Shown: piece after piece, positions 12,735 through 20,664 of the stretch
Layout of the letters: each line of letters begins with the position of its first letter
Numbering within the stretch: the stretch's first letter is position 1
Assembly (NCBI RefSeq): GCF_007713735.2
Contig: NZ_VMNW02000058.1
Coordinates: forward strand, 1 to 55,467
Source of the DNA: Amycolatopsis acidicola
GTDB taxonomy: Bacteria; Actinomycetota; Actinomycetes; Mycobacteriales; Pseudonocardiaceae
Length of the DNA stretch: 55,467 bases
Direction: 5' to 3'
Translations under genes and position numbers: made by a program
Notes under the pieces: generated by a model
Told to the model about the DNA's origin: nothing
Databases searched by the model: none
What the model saw: only the letters and a program-made list of their open reading frames with translations

Positions 12735-13553
12735 GTGCTGGTGCTGAACATTCTGATTCTCGGCGGCACCGGCAAGACCGGCCGCCGCATCGCCCGTCGC
12801 CTGCCGTCCGCCCGTGCGGCCTCCCGGTCCGGCGGCGTCCGGCTCGATCTCGGCGACCCGCGGACCTGGAAACCGGCGCTGGACGGCGTCACCGCGGTGT
12901 ACCTCGTCGAGCCCGATCTCCACGCGGCGATGGGAGACCCCAGCCGCATCCCCCGCTTCGCCGCCGAAGCCGTCGCCGCGGGCGCGCGCCGCTTCGTGCT
13001 CCTTTCGGCGCCGCGCGCGGGCGAGGCCGATCATCCGTTGTTCGCCGCGGAGGAGGCCGTGCGTGGCAGCGGCGTGGAGTGGACCATCCTGCGGCCGGAC
13101 TGGTTCGCGCAGAACTTCAGCGAAAGCTTCTGGCGTCCCGGAATCCTGGCCGGGGAGCTGGCTTTGCCCACGGGGGACGGCCGCACGCCGTTCGTCGACG
13201 CGGACGACATCGCCGACGTCGCCGCCGCGGCGCTGACCGCGGACGGGCACCACGGTCGGACTTATCACCTCACGGGGCCCCGGGCGCTCAGCGTCGGTGA
13301 GGCGGTGGCGCTCATCGGCGCGGCTTCCGGGCGCACGGTCCGGCATGTCGACGTGGACCCCGAAGCCTTTGTGCGACAACAGGTCGAGAACGGCGCGCCG
13401 CCCGCCGTCGCGCGGCTGCTGACCGGGCTGTTCACCGACATCCGCGACGGCCACGGGCCGGAGCCTTCCGGCGACGTCGCCCGCGCGCTGGGCCGCCCGG
13501 CGCGGACGTTCGAGGAGTACGTCGCGGGGGCGTGGGGTCAGCCGGGCGTGTAG
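12735..13553 (+). CDS. NmrA/SDR-type NAD(P)-binding protein
   Basis: A 272-residue atypical short-chain dehydrogenase of the NmrA/QOR2 type. The dinucleotide site is ILGGTGKTGRRIARRL at the N-terminus, and WTILRPDWFAQNF plus PFVDADDIADVAAAAL are standard later motifs. Enzymes of this family reduce quinones or act as redox sensors without a classical YxxxK pair, which I also do not see. GTG 12735 lies 6-7 nt after GGCAGGG; GTG 12741 is an alternative. Divergent from the AraC-type gene that probably controls it. Confidence 0.85.
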   Translation: MLVLNILILGGTGKTGRRIARRLPSARAASRSGGVRLDLGDPRTWKPALDGVTAVYLVEPDLHAAMGDPSRIPRFAAEAVAAGARRFVLLSAPRAGEADHPLFAAEEAVRGSGVEWTILRPDWFAQNFSESFWRPGILAGELALPTGDGRTPFVDADDIADVAAAALTADGHHGRTYHLTGPRALSVGEAVALIGAASGRTVRHVDVDPEAFVRQQVENGAPPAVARLLTGLFTDIRDGHGPEPSGDVARALGRPARTFEEYVAGAWGQPGV

Positions 13554-13575
13554 CGCGACCGGACACAGTGGACAG

Positions 13576-14073
13576 TCAGAGTGTCAGCGAGAACGCGACG
13601 CGCGGCTGCCCGGGCCCGTCGTAGTCCGCGTACGCGCGCACGCCGTCGATCGTCGTGTCGCCGTGCAGGGAGAACCCCAGTGCGCGGTGGAAAGCCTGCG
13701 ACGTGGTGTTGGCCGGGCCGGTGATGGCGTGCACCTCGGTGCAGCCCGCTTCGCGCATGGTGGCGAAGAAGTGCTCGTAGAGGGCGCGGGCTGTCCCCGT
13801 GCGGCGGAGCGCGGGATCCACGCCGACGAAGTGGATGTACGCGCGGCGGGGGTCGTCGGCGGACCGGAAGCCGATCAGGAACGCCCGGATCGTCCCGTCC
13901 TCGTCGGTCAGGACCCAGCTGGTGCCGGTGAAATGCTGGAAGAACAGGCGGGGCAGGAGCAGCCCGAGCTCGGCCGCGTTCGGGGTCGACCACCAGCGCC
14001 CGATCGCGGCGACGACGGTCCGGTGATCGGCCTCGTCCGGATGGCGAAGCTGCAGCCCAGGGGCGAACGGCAT
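13576..14073 (-). CDS. GNAT-family N-acetyltransferase
   Basis: A 165-residue GNAT acyltransferase. The acetyl-CoA pyrophosphate loop is VDPALRRTGTARALYEHF (about 90-107), and GPANTTSQAFHRALGF is the usual C-terminal motif B. N-terminal residues LRHPDEADH match the opening strand and helix. The acceptor substrate is unknown. ATG at 14073 has a GGAGGAAAAA ribosome site immediately upstream. It follows the IclR gene by 32 bp on the same strand, so co-transcription is possible, but no functional link to the aromatic genes is evident. Confidence 0.87.
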   Translation of the reverse strand: MPFAPGLQLRHPDEADHRTVVAAIGRWWSTPNAAELGLLLPRLFFQHFTGTSWVLTDEDGTIRAFLIGFRSADDPRRAYIHFVGVDPALRRTGTARALYEHFFATMREAGCTEVHAITGPANTTSQAFHRALGFSLHGDTTIDGVRAYADYDGPGQPRVAFSLTL

Positions 14074-14105
14074 GGTTTTTCCTCCTCGTGCCGGCGTTAC
14101 CGGCG

Positions 14106-14858
14106 TCAGTGCCCGGCGAGCAGCGCGCCGAGCCGGGTGGCCGCGCGCTCCACCGCGGATGCCAAATCGTCGAGCCGCTTGCCTTGGTACGCCTGGGAAA
14201 GCCCGGCCACCGAGATCGCGCATACCGATCGCCGCACCGCGAAGCCCAGTGACGAAACGCCGTCGGTGAGATCCTCGGGGTTCAGCGACCAGCCGCGTTC
14301 CCGCGTTTCGCGCACCAGCGCACGGATGTCGGCCGTGGTGAGGGCGCCGTGCCGGGTCGGGCGTTCCTCGTCCAGCGCGAGGTACGTTTCGAGTTCCTCG
14401 TCCGGCAACGCGGCGAGCAGGGCGCGCGGCCCGGCGCCCTGGTGGAACGGGAGCCACTGCCCGGTGCGCCACGCCAGCACGTCGACGTCCGGACCCGGCA
14501 ACCGGTGCACGCACACCGCGCCCCACCCGTCGCGGAGCGCCAGGTACACCGTCTGCCGCACCTCGTCACGCAATTCGCGCACCACCGGCTCCGCCACCCG
14601 CACGATGTCGAGCCTGTCCCGCACCGCGTCGCCGAGCACGAGCAGCCGCAACCCCAGCCGGTACCGGGATGTCGCCGGGTCCTGGTCCACCAGGCCCGCG
14701 TGCTCCAGCGAGACGAGCAGCCGGAATGCCGTGCTGCGGTTGAGGTCCAGACTCGCCGCGAGCTCTGTCGGCGTGGCCCCGCGTGGAGAGGCGAGCAGCG
14801 CGTCGAGCACCTGCGCCGCCTTGCCGATCACCGCGATCCGCGATCCCGCCGTGGTCAT
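14106..14858 (-). CDS. IclR-family regulator 1 (beside tautomerase)
   Basis: A 250-residue IclR regulator: winged helix at about 10-70 (LLASPRGATPTELAASLDLN, then RSTAFRLLVSLEHAGLV) and an effector-binding domain to the C-terminus. IclR proteins commonly govern protocatechuate, gentisate or meta-cleavage catabolism. The gene is divergent from the 4-oxalocrotonate tautomerase gene. A 10-bp perfect inverted repeat lies between the two starts, which argues for control of the tautomerase and autoregulation. Start is ATG at 14858. Two more IclR genes lie within 6 kb. Confidence 0.92.
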   Translation of the reverse strand: MTTAGSRIAVIGKAAQVLDALLASPRGATPTELAASLDLNRSTAFRLLVSLEHAGLVDQDPATSRYRLGLRLLVLGDAVRDRLDIVRVAEPVVRELRDEVRQTVYLALRDGWGAVCVHRLPGPDVDVLAWRTGQWLPFHQGAGPRALLAALPDEELETYLALDEERPTRHGALTTADIRALVRETRERGWSLNPEDLTDGVSSLGFAVRRSVCAISVAGLSQAYQGKRLDDLASAVERAATRLGALLAGH

Positions 14859-14887
14859 TGGTCGGCGTCCCCTCTGTTACCGTGGTT

Positions 14888-14916
14888 CGTAATACGACAT
14901 TGTATCTCGTATTACG
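14888..14916. promoter_or_regulatory. Putative IclR operator
   Basis: Perfect 10-bp inverted repeat: CGTAATACGA at 14888-14897 and TCGTATTACG at 14907-14916, spacer 9 nt. It lies between the divergent IclR (14858) and tautomerase (14932) starts, and the right arm ends 15 bp before the tautomerase ATG. It is AT-rich against its surroundings. Confidence 0.72.
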
Positions 14917-14931
14917 AGACGAGGAGGAGTC

Positions 14932-15135
14932 ATGCCCCTGATCCAGGTCACCATGCGCGAGGGCCGTGACGCGGCCAGGATCCGCGCGATGATCACCGCG
15001 CTGACCGAGGCGGCGGTGGATTCCCTGGCCGCGCCGAAGGAATCGGTGCGCGTCATCGTGAACGAGGTCCCCGGCACCCACTGGGCCAACGGCGACGTCA
15101 CCCTCGAGGAAAAAGCCGCCAAGCAGACCCAATAA
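14932..15135 (+). CDS. 4-oxalocrotonate tautomerase
   Basis: A 67-residue tautomerase that converts 2-hydroxymuconate to 2-oxo-3-hexenedioate in the meta-cleavage pathway. After Met removal the catalytic Pro is residue 1 (MPLIQVTMREGR). Arg11 and Arg39, the substrate-binding arginines of 4-OT, fall at exactly the right positions, and Phe50 is replaced by Trp. Family members are about 62 residues. GAGGAGGAG precedes the ATG. It is transcribed away from its IclR gene and convergent with the decarboxylase-led operon at 15426-18935, whose product chain it feeds. Confidence 0.9.
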   Translation: MPLIQVTMREGRDAARIRAMITALTEAAVDSLAAPKESVRVIVNEVPGTHWANGDVTLEEKAAKQTQ

Positions 15136-15240
15136 CCCCGGCGAAAACCGCCGCCCGGCACCACCCGGCGATGCGAAGCGAGCCACCCCCACGCACCGCA
15201 CCGCCGCCCGGCAACGAAAGCCGGGAACACCCACCGACCA

Positions 15241-15364
15241 CACCCCTCCACCGCCCCGATCCCCAGCCTGCTCTTGCGATCTTGACGCTGGGTCAAGGCA
15301 TCTTTCCCGCCTTGACGCAGTGGCAAGATCGCGAACACTCACAGATCGGGGCGGTGGTGGGGTG
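15241..15364. repeat. 124-bp long imperfect hairpin; MITE/REP-like or bidirectional terminator
   Basis: Terminal arms at 15241-15261 and 15344-15364 are 21-nt inverted repeats with one mismatch. Inside them, 15275-15286 (TGCGATCTTGAC) has a diverged partner around 15322-15333. An apical stem pairs GTCAAGGC (15292-15299) with GCCTTGAC (15309-15316) around a 9-nt loop. It occupies the gap between the convergent tautomerase and decarboxylase genes; the rest of 15136-15425 shows no gene. The nested symmetry exceeds what termination needs and suggests a miniature inverted-repeat element. No transposase or clear target duplication was found. Confidence 0.7.
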
Positions 15365-15425
15365 CACAAAGCGCGGCCACGCGCGTCCGTTGCTCCCCCA
15401 ACGCAACCCACGCAACCCCAAGACC

Positions 15426-16208
15426 TCAAGCCGCCGTCACGACCACCGACCCCAGATTGCTGAACTCGGCCGTGATCTGGTCGCCGGCGTGCGCGAACAC
15501 GGCGTCCGTGAGCCCGCCGGTCAGCACGATCTGCCCGGCCTCGATCGCTTCGCCGCGGGACGCGAGTGCGTTGGCCGCCAGCGCGAGGGCCTCGGCCGGG
15601 TGGCCTTGCACCGCGGCGCCCGTCGCGGTGTCGACCACCGTCCCGTTCACCGACAGCACGCACGCTTCCAGCGCCAGATCCAGATCCCTCGGCGAAAGCG
15701 CTTTCCCGGCTACCACGAACCGCGACGAGGAAGCGTTGTCCGCGACCACGTCCGGCAGCGTGAACTTGAAGTCGATGTACCGCGAGTCGATCACCTCGAG
15801 TCCCGCGTGCACGCTCTCGACCGCGTCCAAGGCCGTCGCCGCCGTGATCCCGGGGCCCGCGAGGCGTTTCCCCATCACGAAGACGATCTCCGGCTCCACC
15901 CGGGGATGGATCAGCTTGTCCAGCGGGATCGGCTCGTCGGCGGCCAGCGCGTAGCCGTCGGTCAGCACCGCCGTGAGCGGCGAGTCGATGCCCATCCGCT
16001 CCTGCTTCGCGCGCGACGTGAGCCCGAGCTTCACGCCGATGACGTGCTCCCCGGCCGCGACCTTCTTCTCGATCAGCCGCTTCTGCACCCGGTACGCCGT
16101 CTCCAGGTCCAGCTCCGGCCATTCGTCGGTGATCGGGCCGCGGTCGCGCCGTTCGGCTTCCGCCGCCAGCAGTACCTCGGCGGCGGTGTCGATGTCCCAG
16201 TTCGTCAT
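15426..16208 (-). CDS. 4-oxalocrotonate decarboxylase (DmpH-like)
   Basis: A 260-residue member of the hydratase/decarboxylase (fumarylacetoacetase-like) family. HPRVEPEIVFV and IDSRYIDFKFTLPDVVADNASS carry the metal-binding Glu and Asp positions. The C-terminal GHPAEALALAANALASRGE and LTGGLTDAV segments match DmpH/XylI more closely than the hydratase, so I call it the decarboxylase turning 2-oxo-3-hexenedioate into 2-hydroxypenta-2,4-dienoate. It is the last gene of a four-gene operon and overlaps the aldolase stop by 4 nt (ATGA). Exchange of roles with the paralogous hydratase at 18129 is possible but less likely. Confidence 0.85.
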   Translation of the reverse strand: MTNWDIDTAAEVLLAAEAERRDRGPITDEWPELDLETAYRVQKRLIEKKVAAGEHVIGVKLGLTSRAKQERMGIDSPLTAVLTDGYALAADEPIPLDKLIHPRVEPEIVFVMGKRLAGPGITAATALDAVESVHAGLEVIDSRYIDFKFTLPDVVADNASSSRFVVAGKALSPRDLDLALEACVLSVNGTVVDTATGAAVQGHPAEALALAANALASRGEAIEAGQIVLTGGLTDAVFAHAGDQITAEFSNLGSVVVTAA

Positions 16209-17230
16209 GCGACCGGCTCCTTCCCGGCGGCGTCCCGCAACGCGATCGCCACGTCGATGATCATGTCCTCCTGCCCGCCGACGTACCGCAGTTCGCCGAC
16301 CCGCTTCAGGATCCGGTACGCGGGCACCCCGTACCGTTCCGCGGCGGTCTCCGCGTGCAGCAGGAACGAGTTGTACACACCGTAACGGCCCTGCACGATC
16401 GCGGCCCGGTCGGCGACCGGCAGCCGCGGCACGATCGGCGCCAGCACCTCCTCCGCGGCGGCGAGGATCAGCTCGATGTCGACGCCGGTCCGCACGCCGA
16501 GCGCGTCGAAGGCTGGCACGAGGATTTCGGTGGGGGAGTTGCCCGCCCCGGCGCCGAGCGCGCGCAGCGTCCCGTCGATCTGCCGCGCGCCCGCCTGCTG
16601 CGCCGCGATCGAGTTCGCGACGCCGAGCGAAAGGTTCTGGTGGCCGTGGAAACCGACCTGCGCGTCGCTCCCGAGTTCGGCCACCAGCGCGCCGACCCGC
16701 TCGGTCACCCCGTCCGGCAGCAGCGCGCCCGCCGAGTCCACCACGTACACGCACTGGCATCCGGCGTCGGCCATGATCCGCGCCTGTTTCGCCAGTCCTT
16801 CAGGGGAATTCATGTGCGAGAGCATGAGGAAGCCGACCGTTTCCAGGCCGAGTTCCCGTGCCGCGCCGAAGTGCTGGGCGCTCACGTCGGCTTCCGTGCA
16901 GTGCGTGGCGATGCGGGCCACCCGTGCGCCCGCGGCCGCCGCTTCGCGCAGGTCGGCCACCGTGCCGAGGCCGGGCAGCATCAGCACGGCGATCTTCGCC
17001 TGCCGCACCTCGTCCACCGCCGCGGCGACCAGTTCGATGTCCCGCACCTTCGAGAAGCCGTAGTTGAACGTGGACCCGGCGAGCCCGTCGCCGTGGGTCA
17101 CCTCGATCACCTCGACGCCGGCCCGGTCCAAAGCGCCGGACACGGCGCGGACCTGCTCGACGGTGAACTGGTGGCGCACGGCATGACTGCCGTCGCGCAG
17201 GGTCGTGTCGGTGATGCGGACCCCGGTCAT
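16205..17230 (-). CDS. mhpE: 4-hydroxy-2-oxovalerate aldolase
   Basis: A 341-residue pyruvate aldolase that splits 4-hydroxy-2-oxovalerate into pyruvate and acetaldehyde. ITDTTLRDGSHAVRHQF gives the Arg12, Asp13 and His16 active-site positions, and GFHGHQNLSLG carries the metal-binding HxH pair. The C-terminal domain that docks the acetaldehyde dehydrogenase is present (RYGVYNSFLLHAE). It should form the channelling DmpFG/MhpEF complex with the neighbouring dehydrogenase. The start overlaps the dehydrogenase stop by 4 nt. Start ATG at 17230; longer in-frame extensions overlap the upstream gene. Confidence 0.95.
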   Translation of the reverse strand: MTGVRITDTTLRDGSHAVRHQFTVEQVRAVSGALDRAGVEVIEVTHGDGLAGSTFNYGFSKVRDIELVAAAVDEVRQAKIAVLMLPGLGTVADLREAAAAGARVARIATHCTEADVSAQHFGAARELGLETVGFLMLSHMNSPEGLAKQARIMADAGCQCVYVVDSAGALLPDGVTERVGALVAELGSDAQVGFHGHQNLSLGVANSIAAQQAGARQIDGTLRALGAGAGNSPTEILVPAFDALGVRTGVDIELILAAAEEVLAPIVPRLPVADRAAIVQGRYGVYNSFLLHAETAAERYGVPAYRILKRVGELRYVGGQEDMIIDVAIALRDAAGKEPVA

Positions 17231-18129
17231 CGCGAGATCGCCTCCTTCGGTGCGGCCAGCAGCTCGCCCGCGCGGACGGCGGCGGCGGTCATGATGTCGA
17301 GGTTGCCGGCCCACGGCGGCAGGTAGTCGCCATTCCCTTCCACCTCAAGGAAAACGGCCACCCTGGCCTGCCCGTGCCACAGCTCGCGGGCGTCGTCGAA
17401 CTGCGGTTCGGACTTGAGCCGGTAGCCGGGCACATAGGTCTGGACCTCGGCGACGGTGCGGTGGATGGACTCGGTGATCGCGTCGCGGTCGGCGTCCGGC
17501 GGGATCGCGCAGAACACCGTGTCCCGCATGATCATCGGCGGTTCCACCGGGTTCAGGATGATGATTGCCTTGCCCTTCGCCGCGCCGCCGACGGCCTCGA
17601 TGGCGTGCGCGGTGGTTTCGGTGAACTCGTCGATGTTCGCGCGCGTGCCGGGGCCCGCCGAGCGCGAGGAGATCGAGGCGACGATCTCGGCGTAGGGCAC
17701 CTCGGTGACCCGGGAAACCGCGTGCACGACGGGAATCGTGGCCTGCCCGCCGCAGGTGATCATGTTGATGTTCGGCGCGTCGCGGTGCTCGCCGAGGTTC
17801 ACCGCGGGACACACGAACGGGCCGACGGCCGCCGGGGTCAGGTCGATGGCGCGGATCCCGGCTTCGGCGTAGCGCGGGGCGTTCGCCAGATGCGGTTTCG
17901 CCGCGGTGGCCTCGAAAACGAAGTCGGGCAGCTCCGGACGGGACAACAGCCAGTCCACGCCTTCGGCACTCGCCTCGACGCCGAGCTGGCGCGCACGGGC
18001 CAGCCCATCGGACGCCGGATCGACGCCGACCATGTAGCGGACATCGAGGACATCGCGCCGCTGGAGTTTCATGAGCAGGTCGGTGCCGATGTTGCCGGGG
18101 CCGACGATGGCGGCGGTGGGTCGGGGCAT
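17227..18129 (-). CDS. mhpF: Acetaldehyde dehydrogenase (acylating)
   Basis: A 300-residue CoA-acylating dehydrogenase that converts acetaldehyde, NAD and CoA to acetyl-CoA. AIVGPGNIGTDLL (8-20) is the NAD-binding loop, and the catalytic Cys is C126 in NMITCGGQATIP. Residues KSEPQFDDA and GNGDYLPPWAGNLDIM match the family C-terminus. It partners the aldolase next door, allowing direct transfer of the toxic aldehyde. Its ATG shares one base with the hydratase stop (TGATG), so the operon is tightly coupled. Confidence 0.95.
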   Translation of the reverse strand: MPRPTAAIVGPGNIGTDLLMKLQRRDVLDVRYMVGVDPASDGLARARQLGVEASAEGVDWLLSRPELPDFVFEATAAKPHLANAPRYAEAGIRAIDLTPAAVGPFVCPAVNLGEHRDAPNINMITCGGQATIPVVHAVSRVTEVPYAEIVASISSRSAGPGTRANIDEFTETTAHAIEAVGGAAKGKAIIILNPVEPPMIMRDTVFCAIPPDADRDAITESIHRTVAEVQTYVPGYRLKSEPQFDDARELWHGQARVAVFLEVEGNGDYLPPWAGNLDIMTAAAVRAGELLAAPKEAISR

Positions 18130-18935
18130 CAGTTCTCCTCGGGGGAACCGGCGAACGTCGCGGTGACGTTGCCGAGATGGGCGAAGGTGGCGGTCACGGT
18201 GTCCCCGGCCGCGGCGTCCACGGCGGCGGTCAGCGCGCCGGGCAGCACGACCGAGCCCGCTTCGAGCGTGATTCCCAGTGGCCCCACCGTGTTCGCCAGC
18301 CAGGCCAGGGCGTTCACCGGCGAGCCGAGCACGGCCGCGCCCGCTCCGGTCTGCACGATCCGGCCGTTGCGGTAGAGCACGACGCCCGTCGTGCGAAGGT
18401 CGATGCGGTCGAGGGGGAGCGGGGTGGAGCCGAGCACGACCCCGCCGGAGGAGGCGTTGTCGGCGATCGTGTCCGGCAGCGTGATCTTCCAGTCCTCGAT
18501 GCGGGAGTCGATGATTTCCAGTGCTGCCAAGGCATAGCCGACCGCGTCGAGTGCCTCGGCGACGGTGACGCCCGGCCCGGTCAGCGGTTTGCGCAGGACG
18601 AACCCGATCTCGGGCTCGACCCGCGGGCTGAGGTAGCTGCCCGCCGGGACCGGGCCGGTGTGGAACATGTCGGCGAACAGATGGCCGTAGTCCGGCGAGT
18701 CGACGCCCAGCTGGCGCTGGATCGCGGCGGACGTCAGGCCGACCTTGTGCCCCTTCACGACACGGCCCGCCGCGGTCCACTCCGCGACCTGGCGCAGCTG
18801 CACGTCGTAGGCGTCCTCGACGCTCAGGCCGGGGAAGGTCCGCGTGAGCGGAGGGATCGGGGTGCCGGACTCGGCGGCCTTCGCCAGCAGGCGGGCGGCC
18901 CCGGCCCGGTCACCGGGGGAAAGCTGTGGGCTCAT
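18129..18935 (-). CDS. mhpD: 2-keto-4-pentenoate hydratase
   Basis: A 268-residue hydratase that adds water to 2-hydroxypenta-2,4-dienoate, giving 4-hydroxy-2-oxovalerate. SPRVEPEIGFVL and IDSRIEDWKITLPDTIADNASS carry the metal ligands, and TGAGAAVLGSPVNALAWLAN is the hydratase (DmpE/MhpD/BphH) signature that separates it from the paralogous decarboxylase at 15426. First gene of the operon hydratase-dehydrogenase-aldolase-decarboxylase. Its start lies 39 bp from the divergent IclR gene at 18975. Confidence 0.92.
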   Translation of the reverse strand: MSPQLSPGDRAGAARLLAKAAESGTPIPPLTRTFPGLSVEDAYDVQLRQVAEWTAAGRVVKGHKVGLTSAAIQRQLGVDSPDYGHLFADMFHTGPVPAGSYLSPRVEPEIGFVLRKPLTGPGVTVAEALDAVGYALAALEIIDSRIEDWKITLPDTIADNASSGGVVLGSTPLPLDRIDLRTTGVVLYRNGRIVQTGAGAAVLGSPVNALAWLANTVGPLGITLEAGSVVLPGALTAAVDAAAGDTVTATFAHLGNVTATFAGSPEEN

Positions 18936-18974
18936 GGTTTGACATCGTGCGCCGCTGACCTGCACTCTCCTAGT

Positions 18975-19751
18975 ATGTGTGCCAGTGAGCGGGACACTCG
19001 CGAGTCCATGATCGGCCGGGTTTCGCGGGTGTTCGAGGCCTTCGGGCCCGAGGACGACGGGCTCGGCGTGCGCGAGATCGCGCGCCGCAGCGGGCTGGCG
19101 ACGTCGACCGTTTCCCGCATCGTGCGCGAGCTCGTGGAGCACCGGTTCCTGGAGCAGGCGGGCCGGGAGGTGCGGATCGGGCTGCGTTTCTTCGAACTCG
19201 GCGAACAGGCGGCGCGGCCACATCAGCTTCGCCGGCTGGCGATGGCGAACATGTCGGACCTGCGCAGCGCGACGCGGCAGACCGTGCACCTCGCCGTGCT
19301 CGACGGAACGGAGGTCGTGTACGTGATCAAACTCCGCAGCCGCAGCGCGCCACCACTGGGTTCACGCGTCGGCGGCCGGATGCCCGCCCACGCCACGGGA
19401 GTCGGGAAAGCGTTGCTGGCACACGCCCCGGCCGCTGTCGTCGAGCGCGTGATCGACGCGGGCCTGCCGCGCCTCGGCCCGGGCACCATCACCGACGGAA
19501 AGCGTTTGCGCGAGCAGCTCGCGGAGATCCGCGCGACCGGAATCGCTTACGAGAACGAGGAATCCGGCCCCGGCGTGGTGTGCGTGGCCGCTCCCGTGAC
19601 GCCCCGCGCGGGCACGCCCATCGCCGGGCTGTCGATCAGCACCCGGCTCGGCGAAGTGGACACCGCTTCGCTCGGCCCCGCCGTCCGCACGGCCGCGATC
19701 GCCCTCGGCCGCCAAGCCGCGCGGGGCGCCGCGTGGGCGGGGTTGCGGTGA
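18975..19751 (+). CDS. IclR-family regulator 2 (divergent from meta-cleavage operon)
   Basis: A 258-residue IclR protein: winged helix at about 10-70 (LGVREIARRSGLATSTVSRI) and an effector domain containing GRMPAHATGVGKALLAHAP, the conserved family signature. With only 39 bp between it and the hydratase start, promoter and operator must overlap, which suggests direct control of the four-gene operon. ATG 18975 chosen; GTG 18977 is out of frame. No clean palindrome was found in the short gap. It is convergent with a third IclR gene ending at 19862; the 110 bp between them hold nothing I recognise. Confidence 0.9.
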   Translation: MCASERDTRESMIGRVSRVFEAFGPEDDGLGVREIARRSGLATSTVSRIVRELVEHRFLEQAGREVRIGLRFFELGEQAARPHQLRRLAMANMSDLRSATRQTVHLAVLDGTEVVYVIKLRSRSAPPLGSRVGGRMPAHATGVGKALLAHAPAAVVERVIDAGLPRLGPGTITDGKRLREQLAEIRATGIAYENEESGPGVVCVAAPVTPRAGTPIAGLSISTRLGEVDTASLGPAVRTAAIALGRQAARGAAWAGLR

Positions 19752-19861
19752 AAGGCCGTCGCTAGGGCGTCACGAGCCGTGCCGGTCGCCCCGGATCCAC
19801 TGCCCGACGGCTTGTACCGAAATGTTCGCGCGCGCGGATTCGACGAGCCGCCCCCCACGGG

Positions 19862-20638
19862 TCAGCGCTCGAAGCCCAGTGCCCCGGACAGCTCCGCGGC
19901 GGCCTCCACGAGAGCGTCCACCATGGACGGTGGCGGCGGATCGGGCAGGTAGTGGATCGACGAGATGATCGCCAGCGTGCAGGCGATCTTCCCGTCGTGC
20001 CCCAGCACCGGCGCGGACAGCGCGTTCACCCCGCGATACGTCTCCTCCGGCGCGGCCGCCCAGCCCTGTTCGCGGACCTCTTTCACTTGCCGCCAAAGGA
20101 CTTTCTCGTCCGTGACCGTCTCCGGCGTCCGCTGTTCCTGCGCGTGCTCCGACCACACCGCGCGCTGCTCGTCCGACGCGAACGCCAGCGCGACCTTGCC
20201 CTGCGCCGTGCTGTTGTAACCGAACTGGGTGCCCACGTGCAGGATCACGTCGATCGGCGAACCGCCCTGCAGTACCTCGGTCACGGTCACGCCCTGGTCG
20301 GTCAGTTGCGAGAGCACGATGGTCTGCCCGATGTCGTCGCGCAGCCTCGTCATCACCGGCCGCGCGAGGGTGACGAGCCTGCTGTGCGCGCCGATCCGCT
20401 GGCCGAGCAGCACCAGCCGCCAGCCCGCCTGGTACCGGCGCGCCTCGTTGTCCTGCGAGAGGTAGCCGGCCTGCTTGAGGTTCGACAGGTGCCGGTGCAC
20501 CCGGGCCTTGGGCAGCCCGAGCGCCTCGGCCAGTTCGGTGACACCCCACGAACCGTCGCGCGTCAGCAGTGTCTCCAGCAGGTGCAGCGCCAGCAGGGAA
20601 GGGGACGCGGCCTCCCCGGACTCCGCGGCCGTTGCCAT
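19862..20638 (-). CDS. IclR-family regulator 3
   Basis: A 258-residue IclR regulator: winged helix at about 17-72 (WGVTELAEALGLPKARVHRHL) and an effector domain with FGYNSTAQGKVALAFA in place of the usual GxxxPxHxTxxGKA motif, so its ligand pocket may differ from that of its two neighbours. ATG at 20638 follows GGAAGGGAG. It lies 26 bp downstream of the cupin gene on the same strand, probably in one transcript, and the MFS gene is divergent from that pair. Likely regulator of the cupin/transporter unit. Confidence 0.9.
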   Translation of the reverse strand: MATAAESGEAASPSLLALHLLETLLTRDGSWGVTELAEALGLPKARVHRHLSNLKQAGYLSQDNEARRYQAGWRLVLLGQRIGAHSRLVTLARPVMTRLRDDIGQTIVLSQLTDQGVTVTEVLQGGSPIDVILHVGTQFGYNSTAQGKVALAFASDEQRAVWSEHAQEQRTPETVTDEKVLWRQVKEVREQGWAAAPEETYRGVNALSAPVLGHDGKIACTLAIISSIHYLPDPPPPSMVDALVEAAAELSGALGFER

Positions 20639-20664
20639 GCGCGTGCTCCCTTCCACCTGCCCGA

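Noticed and set aside
15694..15705. GAAAGCGCTTTC palindrome as a LacI operator
   Set aside because: It lies inside the decarboxylase coding sequence, in conserved codons, far from any start.
18939..18944. TTGACA as the -35 box of the second IclR gene
   Set aside because: No acceptable -10 box at 16-18 bp; the nearest (TAGTAT) overlaps the start codon at 26 bp spacing.
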